Notes: generated from the sequence alone by a model not told the origin. A DNA stretch of 64,000 nucleotides from Bradyrhizobium diazoefficiens (GCF_018129965.1 NZ_JAFCKW010000008.1:62001-126000); one strand, 5' to 3'; numbered from the stretch's first letter, positions 1-9,081 are shown. Made by a program: numbers and translations.

Positions 1-174
1 AATCATCATGCGTCCGGGCTGCTCGCCCAGGTCGGAGACACGCTTCACGTCTGGCATGAGCGCTACCGCAGCCGGCGTGAACTGACCCAATGGACGGCCC
101 GCGATCTCCACGACGTCGGACTGTCCTGGACCGACATTGCCTATGAGGCTGACAAACCCTTCTGGCGGGCCTGA
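1..174 (+). CDS. DUF1127 family protein (C-terminal part)
   Basis: The window opens inside a reading frame that ends with TGA at 172-174 and has 57 visible residues. It carries the DUF1127 (YjiS-like) pattern: W-H-E-R-Y-R-S-R-R-E-L, then D-L-H-D-V-G-L-S-W-T-D-I and a closing K-P-F-W-R-A. These short, Arg-rich proteins are common in rhizobia; related ones have been tied to RNA and phosphate or stress metabolism, but no reaction is established. The start codon lies before the window. Confidence 0.8.
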   Translation, partial: NHHASGLLAQVGDTLHVWHERYRSRRELTQWTARDLHDVGLSWTDIAYEADKPFWRA

Positions 175-243
175 TCGGCCGCCAGGCCGGCGCCGCCTGA
201 TGACAGGGGCGCCGGCGGTCCCTTCTTCTCTTGGGCAGGTGTC

Positions 244-867
244 ATGACCGTTCTCCGCCTGGAAGATCTGAAGCAGTATTCGGACACGCTGCGCACCCGT
301 CACGGCGAGGCGCTCAACGTCCGTTTCGTCGAACCGCGCGACACGGAGGAGCTTCAGCACTATGTCCGTTCGCTGACGACGCGGTCCCGCTACAACCGTT
401 TCTTCGGCGCAATCAGCGAATTGCCGAAGGGCCTGCTGGGCGAATTCCTGGATGTCGGCGCGCGCGAACGCTTTACCGTGGTTGTGACCAAGTTGGTCGA
501 CGGCTTCGAGACCATCGTTGCCGAAGCCCGCTATGCCTTCCATGCCGAAACCGCGACGCTGGAGTTCGGCCTGTCCGTCGACGATCGCTGGCAGGGCCAC
601 GGCATCGCGACCGCGCTCGTGAAAAATCTCGAATGCCGCGCGGCCGCGCTCGGCGCCGAGCATCTTGCCGGCGATACGTTGCGATCGAACCAGACCATGA
701 TCTCGCTCGCGCGCAAATCAGGCTTCGCCTTCGTCAACCATCCCGACGACTGGAAGCTGGTGCGCTTCGACAAGGGCATCTCGGTCTCGCCGACCGACAT
801 TCCTTGCGCCAGCTCGCACCTCGCCGCCCTGTCCCGTCAGGTTGCCGGCGCTTCGGTGGTGCTCTGA
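244..867 (+). CDS. GNAT family N-acetyltransferase
   Basis: A 207-residue protein with one GNAT domain covering about residues 24-180. The acetyl-CoA pyrophosphate-binding loop is visible as D-R-W-Q-G-H-G-I-A-T-A-L near residue 115, fitting the Q/R-x-x-G-x-G/A motif, and the later N-Q-T-M-I-S-L-A-R-K-S-G-F matches the usual N-x-x-(S/A)-x-x-L-x-x-x-x-G-F segment. The family moves an acetyl group from acetyl-CoA to an amine; the substrate cannot be told from sequence. Start is the ATG at 244. The 3' end overlaps the convergent glycosyltransferase gene by 31 bp, so the two may share a bidirectional termination region. Confidence 0.85.
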   Translation: MTVLRLEDLKQYSDTLRTRHGEALNVRFVEPRDTEELQHYVRSLTTRSRYNRFFGAISELPKGLLGEFLDVGARERFTVVVTKLVDGFETIVAEARYAFHAETATLEFGLSVDDRWQGHGIATALVKNLECRAAALGAEHLAGDTLRSNQTMISLARKSGFAFVNHPDDWKLVRFDKGISVSPTDIPCASSHLAALSRQVAGASVVL

Positions 868-1796
868 CCCCCAGCGGCGTGTCGCCGGACTAGGTCGATC
901 AGTTTGGCGAACGGATGGCGATGCAGGGCTGTGAGGTCTGCCGCAAACGAGGGATTGAACGGTTGCTTGCGCCATCTGAAAAAGCGCTGGTAAGCCTCAT
1001 CGTCGCGATCCAGCGCGTTCAGATAAGCGCAAAGCTCTTCCGGCCCTGAAAAATCATCGGCGTTGATGAAGGCGTCGTGACCCGGCGAAAAACGATCGAT
1101 ATTGGGAGCGCCTCGATAGACAGGCACGGTGCCGACCAGCAGGGGATCGTAGAATTTTTCGGTGACATAGTCGGTGTCCAGTGCGTTCTCCAGGCAGAGG
1201 CAGAATTTGTAGCGGCTGATGGTCTTCAGCTTGGTTGCTCGCCCTCCGTCGAGCTCGGTCAATTTGCGATTGTTGAGAACGCGCCCGAACGAGTCGGTGC
1301 GTATTCGACTCATCATGCTGAGCGCGAACTCGAACCGTTTCGACTCGTTGGCGCGCGCCGATTGAAACATCACCAAAGGCGCACTTTCGGTCTTTTCCGG
1401 CAATGGCTCATCGCGCAGCCTGAGCCATTCGGCCCCAGGCGGACAATACGGCGTCCAGATGTCCGCATTGCGCCGATAGCTCATGACGGCATCGATGCGG
1501 CGCAGAAATGCACGGTCTTGCAGCGCCGGATAGTTCACCGCGCTCTCCATCGACCATGCGATCCAGAACTGGCCCTTCGGCTTGTAGAGAAGCTTCAGCT
1601 CCGTCGTTCCAAAGCGACGTGTGCTGAGGCCGGGGACATGGAAGACGACGGCATCGGCGTTGAAATAATTCGAGCGCCCCGACGAGAACGCCACGCGCTC
1701 CTTCGCTTCCAGATCAGTGAGGTCGGGCTGCGACCCGAAGAAGCCGTTATAAAAAACAATCTTGAGGCGGCGTCTTGAAACAAGGCTCTCTTTCAT
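837..1796 (-). CDS. Glycosyltransferase family 10 (fucosyltransferase-like)
   Basis: A 319-residue protein from the ATG at 1796. The C-terminal half has the GT10 signature: Y-K-F-C-L-C-L-E-N, then D-Y-V-T-E-K-F-Y-D-P-L and G-T-V-P-V-Y-R-G-A-P-N-I, which forms the GDP-fucose binding site in alpha-1,3-fucosyltransferases. By family it transfers a deoxyhexose, most likely fucose, to a glycan, perhaps lipopolysaccharide or another surface polysaccharide; acceptor unknown. An upstream in-frame start at 1844 would add 16 residues, but the ATG at 1796 has a GGGCAAGAG-like spacing and begins right before the conserved R-R-L-K-I-V-F-Y core. It is convergent with the acetyltransferase gene. Confidence 0.85.
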   Translation of the reverse strand: MKESLVSRRRLKIVFYNGFFGSQPDLTDLEAKERVAFSSGRSNYFNADAVVFHVPGLSTRRFGTTELKLLYKPKGQFWIAWSMESAVNYPALQDRAFLRRIDAVMSYRRNADIWTPYCPPGAEWLRLRDEPLPEKTESAPLVMFQSARANESKRFEFALSMMSRIRTDSFGRVLNNRKLTELDGGRATKLKTISRYKFCLCLENALDTDYVTEKFYDPLLVGTVPVYRGAPNIDRFSPGHDAFINADDFSGPEELCAYLNALDRDDEAYQRFFRWRKQPFNPSFAADLTALHRHPFAKLIDLVRRHAAGGQSTTEAPAT

Positions 1797-1967
1797 CTCT
1801 TGCCCGGGAAGACAACAAGGAGGCAGAGGCCGGCAGCGGCGCACAAATGGTTTTACGCGTCCAACCAGCTGTCGTTGCCGTCATGGTTGGAAAATGCATA
1901 TCAGTATCAAAGCGATACTAGCTCGGATTGAGCCGAGCGCAATCCCGGACTGCTGACGACCGGAGCC

Positions 1968-2792
1968 CTACTTCCCCGTGAAGACCGCCTTGCGCTTCTC
2001 GATGAAGGCCTGCACCGCTTCCTTGTGGTCGGCCGTCGTGGTCAGGCGGATCAGCCGTTCGGCTTCGTGGTCGCGCGCGGTTTCGAAATCAAACAGCACG
2101 GCCTCGTCGAGATTGTCCTTCATGTAGCGCAGGGCAAGGCGCGGGCCTTCGGCGAGCGACTTTGCCAGAGCGAAGGCCTCGGCCTGCAATTTATTGTCGG
2201 GGACGACGCGGTTGACGAGACCGATGGTTTCCGCCCGCGCGGCGTCGACGCGATCGCCGGTGAACAGCAGTTCGCGCGCCCGGGCGGTGCCGACGAGGCG
2301 CGTCAAAAGCCAGGCGATGCCGTAATCGCCGGAGAGTGCGATGCGGGCATAGCCGGTGGCGACGAAGGCCGATTGCGCGGCGATGCGGATGTCGCAGGCC
2401 ATGGCGATCGCAAGCCCGGCGCCGACCGCAGGGCCAGGCAGGGCGGCGATGGTCGGCTTGCGCACCGAAACCAAGGCGCCGGTCAGTAGCCGCTGTCGCT
2501 CCTGCAGATCGGCGACCTTGTCGTCAAACGACATCTCGAGCTTCTTCGGATCGCGATGCGCGCCCATGCCTTTGACGTTGCCGCCGGCGCAGAACGCTTC
2601 GCCCGCGCCGGTGAGCAGCAGCGCGCCGACATTCGGATCCTCGCCGCAGGTCCGGATCATGGTGCGCAGCGCCGGCGTCAGCGCGTCCGACAGCGAATTG
2701 CGCGCCTCCGGCCGGTTCAGCGTGATGACAGCCACGCGGTCGCGGATGACGCAGAGGAGCTCGTTGGTGCCGGTGTCGATGGTGGTGTCCAT
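1968..2792 (-). CDS. Enoyl-CoA hydratase/isomerase (crotonase) family
   Basis: A 274-residue crotonase-fold protein. The first oxyanion-hole segment is seen in G-E-A-F-C-A-G-G-N-V-K-G-M and the second in P-T-I-A-A-L-P-G-P-A-V-G-A-G-L. The family hydrates or isomerises acyl-CoA thioesters, usually in fatty-acid or aromatic-acid beta-oxidation. The position usually held by the first catalytic Glu reads S-G-D-Y-G-I, so I cannot assign hydratase over isomerase or another activity. Start was set at the ATG at 2792 because GGGGGAG lies about 10 nt upstream; the more upstream ATG at 2822 lies at the edge of an intergenic palindromic repeat. Confidence 0.87.
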   Translation of the reverse strand: MDTTIDTGTNELLCVIRDRVAVITLNRPEARNSLSDALTPALRTMIRTCGEDPNVGALLLTGAGEAFCAGGNVKGMGAHRDPKKLEMSFDDKVADLQERQRLLTGALVSVRKPTIAALPGPAVGAGLAIAMACDIRIAAQSAFVATGYARIALSGDYGIAWLLTRLVGTARARELLFTGDRVDAARAETIGLVNRVVPDNKLQAEAFALAKSLAEGPRLALRYMKDNLDEAVLFDFETARDHEAERLIRLTTTADHKEAVQAFIEKRKAVFTGK

Positions 2793-2817
2793 GGTCGTTT
2801 GGCTCCCCCTTGATTCT

Positions 2818-2898
2818 GTCATCCCGGGGCGATGCGAAGCATCGAACCCGGAATTTAAGGATTCCGGGTTCGGTCCTGCGGACCGCCCCGGAATGACG
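2818..2898. repeat. Palindromic intergenic repeat, copy 1
   Basis: Begins TCATCCCGGGGCGATGCG and ends CCGCCCCGGAATGACGA, with an inner ATTCCGGGTT / AACCCGGAAT pair. It is nearly the same as the copies at 15271-15351 and 23218-23290. Such elements are widespread between genes in Bradyrhizobium. It lies between two minus-strand genes and could act as a transcript-end stabiliser. Confidence 0.85.
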
Positions 2899-2906
2899 AA
2901 CTCAAT

Positions 2907-3608
2907 TCAGAATTTCTCCACCCAGGGCCGAAGCTCCAGCTCCCAGCTCCAGGCACTGCGCGGCTGCTGTAGCACGTTCCAATAGCTCTGTGCGATCGCA
3001 TCGGGATCGAGCATCGAATCCGGCTTGTCTGGGGCCGCCTTGCGCGTCGCGCTCTCGATGCCGCCGTCGATGACGAAATGCGCGACGTGAACGCCTTGCG
3101 GCGACAATTCGCGCGCCATGCTTTGCGCCAGCCCGCGCAGCGCGAACTTGCCCATCGCGAAGGGTGCAGATTGCGCATAGCCCTTGACGCTAGCCGAAGC
3201 GCCGGTGAACAGGATTGCGCCATGCCTGTTCGGCAACATGCGTTTTGCTGCCTGCTGCGCAACGAGGAAGCCGCCATACGCGCTGACCGCGATTGCGTTT
3301 GCGACCTCGGCCGGAACCAGATCGACGAACGGCCCGCGCGACCGGCCGGAGGCATTGTAAACGACGACGTCGGGCGTGCCGATCTCGCGCTCGACCAGGC
3401 CGAACAGGCGCTCGACCTCCTCGGGTTCGGTGGCGTTGCAGGCATAGGCCTTGGCGCCGGTCTCGCTGCAGAGGGCGCCGAGCTTTTCGATCCTGCGTGC
3501 GGCCAGCGCGACGCGGATGCCCTGGGCGGACAGCAGCCTCGCCAGCGATGCGCTCAAGCCTTCGCCGGCGCCGACGATCAGCGCAATCTTGTATTTGGGA
3601 TGGTCCAT
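2907..3608 (-). CDS. SDR family oxidoreductase with Phe in place of catalytic Tyr
   Basis: A 233-residue Rossmann protein. The nucleotide-binding loop is G-A-G-E-G-L-S-A-S-L-A near residue 12, and V-V-Y-N-A-S-G replaces the usual N-N-A-G. The catalytic Ser is present in F-T-G-A-S-A-S, but the Y-x-x-x-K pair reads F-A-M-G-K: lysine kept, tyrosine replaced by phenylalanine. Classical reductase chemistry is therefore doubtful; it may use another acid or have a different role. Start ATG at 3608 has GAGG about 8 nt upstream; an in-frame start at 3692 would add an unlikely 28-residue tail. It lies beside acyl-CoA genes, which suggests lipid metabolism. Confidence 0.8.
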   Translation of the reverse strand: MDHPKYKIALIVGAGEGLSASLARLLSAQGIRVALAARRIEKLGALCSETGAKAYACNATEPEEVERLFGLVEREIGTPDVVVYNASGRSRGPFVDLVPAEVANAIAVSAYGGFLVAQQAAKRMLPNRHGAILFTGASASVKGYAQSAPFAMGKFALRGLAQSMARELSPQGVHVAHFVIDGGIESATRKAAPDKPDSMLDPDAIAQSYWNVLQQPRSAWSWELELRPWVEKF

Positions 3609-3851
3609 GACGTGTCCTCGAGGATCAGCAAACTGCTCATCTAAGCATCGCGCGCGCGAACAGCCAGCGGGAGCATCTGGGAGCACGATCACAATTCCGC
3701 AGAGCGAATTGCTCCCTCGCGGCGATCATGCCTCCCTGACAATTTGCGGCTTTATCCAATCTGCCGGCTGGAGCATGATCGACATCATCCCAAGCGGCAA
3801 GCGCTAAAGCGCTTAAAATGCCTGCAGGGCGCGGAAACGAAGAGGACGATC

Positions 3852-5636
3852 ATGCACAGGCCGGTCTCAGCGCAGCCAAAAGATGTCGCGGCCGCACCAT
3901 CCGGCCTGCTGGCGCCCGATACGTCAGGCATGAATTTCTACCGCGCCGATCCGGCGCTGACGGATCTGTTGTGCATTCACCTGCCCGAGACATTGTTCCG
4001 CCACATCGAGCCGCATCTCGACCGGCTCGGCGAACTCGCCGGTGGCCCGCTCGACGACTATGCCCGGCTTGCCGATCGTCACACGCCGGTGCTGCACCAG
4101 CGCGACAAATTCGGCCGCGACGTGCAGTGGATCGAATACCATCCTGCCTATCGCGAGCTCGAGAACGCCGCATTCGGCGAGTTCGGCATCCACGCGCTGT
4201 CGATCCGCAAGGGCATCATGGGCTGGCCGGACAAATACCCGGTCGTGGCCAAGCACGCCTTCACCTTCCTGTTCAACCAGACCGAATTCGGCATGGGCTG
4301 CCCGATCAACGTCACTGATGGCTGCGCCAAACTGCTTTCGAATTTCGGCAGCGAGGCGCTGAAGGCGAAATATCTCGACGGCCTGACCTCGACCGACATG
4401 AGCAAGCTGACCCAGGGCGGTCAGTTCATGACCGAGAAGGAAGGCGGCTCGGACGTCGGCACACTCACGACCACGGCGGTGCAGGAGGGCGATCACTGGC
4501 GCCTGTACGGCGAGAAATGGTTCTGCTCGAATGCCGACGCGAAGGTCGTGATGCTGCTGGCGCGGCCCGAAGGTGCCGGCCCCGGCACCCGTGGTGTCGG
4601 CCTGTTCCTGATGCCGCGCTTCCTCGACGACGGATCGCAGAACCGCTACCGGATCGTGCGTCTGAAGGACAAGCTCGGAACCCGCTCGATGGCCTCGGGC
4701 GAGATCAAGCTCGAAGGCGCGATCGCTTACGCGGTCGGCAAGCTCGATCGCGGCTTCGTGCAGATGGCCGAGATGGTGAATTCGTCGCGGCTGTCCAACG
4801 GCGTGAAATCCACCGCGCTGATGCGCCGCGCCTATCACGACGCGATGACGGTGGCCAGACACCGCGTCGTGTTCGGCAGCCGCATCATCGACATGCCGCT
4901 CGGCCGAAGGCAGATGCTCAAGATCATGCTCCCGGTCGAGCAGGCGCTGTCGATGAGCTTCCTCACTGCCGATGCGCTCGACCGCGCCGAGGCCGGCAGC
5001 CAGGATGCGGCCGCGCTGCTGCGGATCCTGACGCCGACGCTGAAATTCCGTGCCACGCGCGATGCGCGAAAGGTCTGCGGCGATGCGCTCGAGATGCGCG
5101 GCGGTATCGGCTATATCGAGGAATTCGCCACGCCCCGCCTGCTGCGCGACGCGCATCTCGGCTCGGTCTGGGAAGGCACCGGCAATATCGTCGCGATCGA
5201 CGCGCTCCGGCGCGCCGTAGGCCGCCATGGCGCCGAATCGGCGCTCAGCGCCGATCTGCATGCTCGTCTCGACGACAGTGCCTCGGTGCCGCAGGCCTGG
5301 CGGGACACATTGCGCGGCCTCGTCGATCGTGCGGTCGGCTTTGCACGCGAGGTTGCGGGCAAGTCCGAGAACGAGGCCGAGGCGCGCCGTGCGACGAGCC
5401 TGCTCTATCATATCGCCAGCGCCGTGGCGCTCGTCTGGGAAGCGCATCGCATCCACGCCATGCGCGGCGATGCACGCCGGCTGCTGCTCTCGCGTCTCGT
5501 GATCGATCACCGCGTGACGCCGAGCGATCCCTTCCGGCTGACGGAAAATGCGGTGCAGCAGACGATCGCCGCGCTGCTGCTCGGCGATCGCGCGGCCGGC
5601 ATGAGCGAGGTTGGCGAACTGGTTCTCGCGGCGTAG
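3852..5636 (+). CDS. AidB-like acyl-CoA dehydrogenase
   Basis: A 594-residue flavoprotein of the acyl-CoA dehydrogenase superfamily. The arrangement follows E. coli AidB: M-T-E-K-E-G-G-S-D-V in the middle domain, L-K-D-K-L-G-T-R-S-M, and a C-terminal G-G-I-G-Y-I-E-E followed by V-W-E-G-T-G-N-I-V-A-I-D-A-L. AidB has weak dehydrogenase activity, binds DNA and is part of the alkylation response. Whether this copy is catabolic or protective is not clear; neighbours with CoA and alcohol dehydrogenase functions favour catabolism. Start ATG at 3852 follows AGAGGA. It precedes the zinc alcohol dehydrogenase on the same strand by 74 nt. Confidence 0.85.
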   Translation: MHRPVSAQPKDVAAAPSGLLAPDTSGMNFYRADPALTDLLCIHLPETLFRHIEPHLDRLGELAGGPLDDYARLADRHTPVLHQRDKFGRDVQWIEYHPAYRELENAAFGEFGIHALSIRKGIMGWPDKYPVVAKHAFTFLFNQTEFGMGCPINVTDGCAKLLSNFGSEALKAKYLDGLTSTDMSKLTQGGQFMTEKEGGSDVGTLTTTAVQEGDHWRLYGEKWFCSNADAKVVMLLARPEGAGPGTRGVGLFLMPRFLDDGSQNRYRIVRLKDKLGTRSMASGEIKLEGAIAYAVGKLDRGFVQMAEMVNSSRLSNGVKSTALMRRAYHDAMTVARHRVVFGSRIIDMPLGRRQMLKIMLPVEQALSMSFLTADALDRAEAGSQDAAALLRILTPTLKFRATRDARKVCGDALEMRGGIGYIEEFATPRLLRDAHLGSVWEGTGNIVAIDALRRAVGRHGAESALSADLHARLDDSASVPQAWRDTLRGLVDRAVGFAREVAGKSENEAEARRATSLLYHIASAVALVWEAHRIHAMRGDARRLLLSRLVIDHRVTPSDPFRLTENAVQQTIAALLLGDRAAGMSEVGELVLAA

Positions 5637-5642
5637 GCTCTC

Positions 5643-5671
5643 TTCACCTATCCCATCGGGAGAGGTGAAGG
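5643..5671. repeat. Near-palindrome CTTCACCTATCCC / GGGAGAGGTGAAG
   Basis: An imperfect inverted repeat with a 3-nt centre directly after the acyl-CoA dehydrogenase stop codon. It is related to the ACCTCTCCCC palindrome at 19046-19068. It could be a transcript-end hairpin or a copy of a short dispersed repeat; there is no clear T-run. Confidence 0.6.
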
Positions 5672-5710
5672 ACCGCACGCAATGACAATCATAACAATGG
5701 GGAAACTCCG

Positions 5711-6799
5711 ATGAAGGCCGCCGTTCTCTATGAAGTCAACAAGCCGCTGGTCATCGAGGATGTCAGCCTGCCGAAGCCGGGCCCGCGCGAGGTCCTGATC
5801 CGCACGACGGTTGCCGGTCTCTGCCACTCCGACCTGCATTTCATGGAAGGCCTTTATCCGCATCCGCTGCCCGCTGTGCTCGGGCACGAATCCGCGGGCG
5901 TGGTCGAGCAGGTCGGCTCCGACGTCACCTATGTGAAGCCCGGCGACCACGTCGTGACCTGCCTCTCGGTGTTCTGCGGCACCTGCGACAATTGCACCAC
6001 AGGCCGCACCGTGCTCTGCACCGACACGACGGTGAAGCTGCTGCCGGGCGTCTCCAACCGCATGCAATGGTCGAGACCCGAGAAGCTGCACCAGTTTCTC
6101 AACCTCTCCTCCTTCGCCGAGCAGATGCTGGTGCACGAGAACGCCATCGTCAAAATCAGGAAGGAAATGCCGCTCGAGCTCGCCGCACTGATTGGCTGCG
6201 GCGTCATCACCGGCTATGGCGCCGTCGTCAACACCGCGAAGGTGACGGCAGGCGAGACGGTGGCGGTGATCGGCTGCGGCGGTGTCGGCATGGCCGCGAT
6301 CAACGGCGCGCAGATCGCCGGCGCCGGCCGCATCATCGCCATCGACACCAATCCGGCCAAACTCCAGCTCGCGACCAAGCTGGGCGCCACCGATATCATC
6401 AATCCCGCCGACGGCGATGTCGTCAAGCAGGTGCGCGACCTCACCAATGGCGGCGTGCATCATTCCTTCGAGGTGCTCGGCCGCAAGGAGACTGCCGAGC
6501 AGGCGTTCGGCATGCTCGCCTCGGGCGGCACAGCGACCATCGTCGGCATGATCCCGTTCGGCCAGAAGATCGAGCTGCACGGTTTCGACTTCCTGCGCGA
6601 GCGCAAGATCCAGGGCTCGTCGATGGGCTCCAACCATTTCCGCGTCGACATGCCACGGCTGGTCGATTTCTACCTGCGCGGACGGCTTCACCTGGAAGAC
6701 TGGATCTCGGCCAAGCTGAAGCTTTCCGAGATCAACGATGGTTTTGCCAACATGAAGGCCGGCAAGACGCTGCGCAGCGTGATCGTGTTCGATAGTTGA
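5711..6799 (+). CDS. Zinc-dependent alcohol dehydrogenase
   Basis: A 362-residue medium-chain dehydrogenase. Catalytic-zinc ligands are visible in G-L-C-H-S-D, L-G-H-E-S-A-G-V-V and I-G-C-G-V-I-T-G; structural-zinc cysteines lie in C-G-T-C-D-N-C-T-T-G-R-T-V-L-C. The NAD-binding loop is G-C-G-G-V-G-M with an acidic I-D-T after it, which favours NAD over NADP. It would oxidise an alcohol to an aldehyde or the reverse. The ATG at 5711 follows GGGGAAACTCCG. Same-strand position after the acyl-CoA dehydrogenase suggests a shared catabolic transcript. Confidence 0.9.
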   Translation: MKAAVLYEVNKPLVIEDVSLPKPGPREVLIRTTVAGLCHSDLHFMEGLYPHPLPAVLGHESAGVVEQVGSDVTYVKPGDHVVTCLSVFCGTCDNCTTGRTVLCTDTTVKLLPGVSNRMQWSRPEKLHQFLNLSSFAEQMLVHENAIVKIRKEMPLELAALIGCGVITGYGAVVNTAKVTAGETVAVIGCGGVGMAAINGAQIAGAGRIIAIDTNPAKLQLATKLGATDIINPADGDVVKQVRDLTNGGVHHSFEVLGRKETAEQAFGMLASGGTATIVGMIPFGQKIELHGFDFLRERKIQGSSMGSNHFRVDMPRLVDFYLRGRLHLEDWISAKLKLSEINDGFANMKAGKTLRSVIVFDS

Positions 6800-6810
6800 A
6801 ACAACGAAGG

Positions 6811-6920
6811 CGTCATCGCCCGCGAAGGCGAGCGATCCAGTAAGCCCGGCGGGAGTGGTGTAAGTCAACTATCGCTACGGAGTACTGTCTGGATGCCCCG
6901 GTCAAGCCGGGGCATGACAG
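6811..6920. repeat. Palindromic intergenic repeats, GTCATCGCCCGCGAAGG and GGATGCCCCGG types
   Basis: Contains GTCATCGCCCGCGAAGGCGA at the left and a hairpin ATGCCCCGG-TCAAG-CCGGGGCAT at the right. The right half recurs at 13700-13730 and 17960-17991. It separates two convergent genes, the alcohol dehydrogenase and the amidase, so it may serve as a two-way terminator. Confidence 0.8.
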
Positions 6921-6957
6921 CCGAATGTGAAGCGCACGGTCCCGCCTTCGCGGAGAA

Positions 6958-8430
6958 TTAATCATCAAACATCTTCGGCGGCACGAAGCCGCCGAATTCG
7001 CGCTCGATCAGCTCGGCGAGCTTGAGCGGGGTGCGGTCCTCCAGCCACGGGCCGACGATCTGGACACCGATCGGAAGTCCATCCGGCGCAAAGCCGGTGG
7101 GAATCGCAGTCGAGGGCAGGCCGGGGAGGGTGGCTATGCCCGGCCAGGCGAGCTGGTCGGTGTAGACGTGCGGCTTGCCGTCGATCGTAATGCGGCGCTG
7201 TTCCTGGTCGGGCGAATGGTCGTGCGGATAGGCCGCAATCGGCATGATCGGGCAGATCACCGCGTCGATCGTCTTGAACAGCTCGCGCCATTGCGCGCGC
7301 AGCCGGGTGCGTCCGCCGTTCGCCATCTGCCAGTCGCGATGGCTGAGCGCGATGCCGCGCAGCCGCTCAGCGGCGAGGCTGGTGTCGCTTTCCGGCAGCG
7401 CCTCGGCCGCCTTCTTCGCGCCGGCATAGACGTCGGGCGGGAAACCCGCCCCGAGGAACGACAGCAGCATGCGCATGTAGAGCCGCGACGATGCGGCGAA
7501 ATCCGGCAGCAGCGGACTGCTGCGCTCAATCTTGACTCCAACCTTGGCAAGGTTGTCGGCGAGTGCGTTGATGGTGCCGCGCACGGCGGTATCGGTCGGC
7601 ATCACCGGATCGGTGTCGATCACCAGCACGCGAAAATCCTTGAAGGCCGCGTGGCGGGCCGCCGGCAGCTCGAGCCGGTAGGCGAGGCCCGCGTCGATCG
7701 GATCGGGGCCGGCCATCACGTCGAGCACCAGCGAGAGGTCGGCAGCGCTGCGCGCCATCGGGCCGATCACCGAGAGGTCGCGCTCGAACGGCAAGGGCGG
7801 CAGCGGCGGCGGCGTGTGGCCGCGCATCGCCACGAGATTGAAGGTCGGCTTGTGCGCGTAGACGCCGCAATGAAACGCCGGCACGCGCAGCGACCCGCCG
7901 ATGTCCGAGCCGATCGACAGCGGGCCGTAGCCGGCGGCGAGCGCGGCCGAGGAGCCGCCGGAGGATCCGCCCGGCGTGCGGCCGAGATCGTAGGGGTTGT
8001 TGGTGGTGCCGTAGATGTCGTTGTAGCTCTGCCAGTCGCCGAGCCCGAGCGGCACGTTGGTCTTGCCGACAATGACGGTGCCGGCGTCCTTCACCCGCGT
8101 GACCGGCAGCGCGTCTTCGCTGGCAATGAAATCCTTCTGCGCGGGAATGCCCCAGGTCGTCGGCTGGCCGGCGATATTGTAGGATTCCTTCACGGTCATG
8201 GGCAGGCCGAGCAGCGGCTTTCGTTCGCCGCGTGCCAGTGCCGCGTCCGCGGCGCGGGCGGCGTCGAGCGCACGATCGAAATCCCGTACGCAGATCGCAT
8301 TGATCTTGCCGTCGTGCCGCTCGATGCGGTCGATTGCATCCTGGGTGAGCTCGACCGACGAGACCTTCTTCGCGGTCAATGCAGCCGACAGCTCGACCGC
8401 GCTCTTGAAACTCCATTCCGACCTGGCCAC
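6958..8430 (-). CDS. Amidase signature family enzyme
   Basis: A protein of 490 residues with the amidase signature. The Ser-cisSer-Lys triad is visible: the lysine in M-T-V-K-E-S, the glycine-serine loop G-G-S-S-G-G-S-S-A-A-L-A, and G-S-D-I-G-G-S-L-R with the nucleophilic serine region. It hydrolyses an amide; substrate unknown. Start is uncertain: an ATG at 8517 is in frame, but the GTG at 8430 has CAGGAG 6 nt upstream and begins right at the conserved A-R-S-E-W-S-F segment, so I chose it. It lies about 90 nt behind the cytochrome b561 gene on the same strand. Confidence 0.88.
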   Translation of the reverse strand: MARSEWSFKSAVELSAALTAKKVSSVELTQDAIDRIERHDGKINAICVRDFDRALDAARAADAALARGERKPLLGLPMTVKESYNIAGQPTTWGIPAQKDFIASEDALPVTRVKDAGTVIVGKTNVPLGLGDWQSYNDIYGTTNNPYDLGRTPGGSSGGSSAALAAGYGPLSIGSDIGGSLRVPAFHCGVYAHKPTFNLVAMRGHTPPPLPPLPFERDLSVIGPMARSAADLSLVLDVMAGPDPIDAGLAYRLELPAARHAAFKDFRVLVIDTDPVMPTDTAVRGTINALADNLAKVGVKIERSSPLLPDFAASSRLYMRMLLSFLGAGFPPDVYAGAKKAAEALPESDTSLAAERLRGIALSHRDWQMANGGRTRLRAQWRELFKTIDAVICPIMPIAAYPHDHSPDQEQRRITIDGKPHVYTDQLAWPGIATLPGLPSTAIPTGFAPDGLPIGVQIVGPWLEDRTPLKLAELIEREFGGFVPPKMFDD

Positions 8431-8520
8431 GACATGCTCCTGCGCTTCACTGGGGCTGATGATGCGCAGTTTTGCCTGATGCCGCAACAATCGTTTGACG
8501 GCGTTATCCTGCTCCAAAAG

Positions 8521-9051
8521 CTACCTGGGAAGCATCCGCTGCATGACGCCATCGCGATAGACGAAGATGTGGGCGAGCGCGGCGGCGACATGAATGCCGA
8601 TGACGACGAAAAGTGCCCATTCCGCGGCCTGATGCAGGCCGTCGATGGTGCGTCCCGCGGCGGCGTTGTCGGACGCCAGCATCGGCAGCGGCACGAGGTA
8701 GAAGAACGACACGGACCATCCGCGAAAGGACGCGAACAGCCAGCCCGAAATCGTCGTCGCAAGCACCAGCGCATAGAGCAGCCAGTGCACCGCCTCCGAG
8801 CTGATGCGCTGCCAGGCCGGCAGCGAGCTCTCCGGCGCGACGGGATGGGTCAGCCGCCAGACCAGACGCAGGACCGTCAGCGCCAGAATGGTCAGCCCGA
8901 TCGAGATGTGAAACGTCATCGCGGCACCCGGCGTCATGCCACGGTGCAGGTCCGGCATCAGCCAGCCGATCGGGTATTGCACGGCGAGCAGTGCCACGAT
9001 GAGCCAGTGGAAGATCCTGGCCGGTGTCCCGTAATGCAATTGGGCCGTCAT
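8521..9051 (-). CDS. Cytochrome b561 family protein
   Basis: A 176-residue inner-membrane protein with four predicted helices, near residues 13-32, 45-65, 88-106 and 146-165. Histidines suited to haem b ligation are in R-I-F-H-W, M-T-F-H-I, A-V-H-W and G-I-H-V-A-A-A-L-A-H. The bacterial family moves electrons between quinone and periplasmic partners. There is no partner such as a YceI protein next to it here. It is the first gene of a minus-strand pair with the amidase, though the two functions have no obvious link. Confidence 0.88.
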   Translation of the reverse strand: MTAQLHYGTPARIFHWLIVALLAVQYPIGWLMPDLHRGMTPGAAMTFHISIGLTILALTVLRLVWRLTHPVAPESSLPAWQRISSEAVHWLLYALVLATTISGWLFASFRGWSVSFFYLVPLPMLASDNAAAGRTIDGLHQAAEWALFVVIGIHVAAALAHIFVYRDGVMQRMLPR

Positions 9052-9081
9052 GATGGTGCCGATCTGGCGATGCGTTTCGCC

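Noticed and set aside
3924..5678. Long minus-strand frame of 584 codons
   Set aside because: Exactly antisense to the AidB-like dehydrogenase, with no known protein pattern; a high-GC shadow frame.
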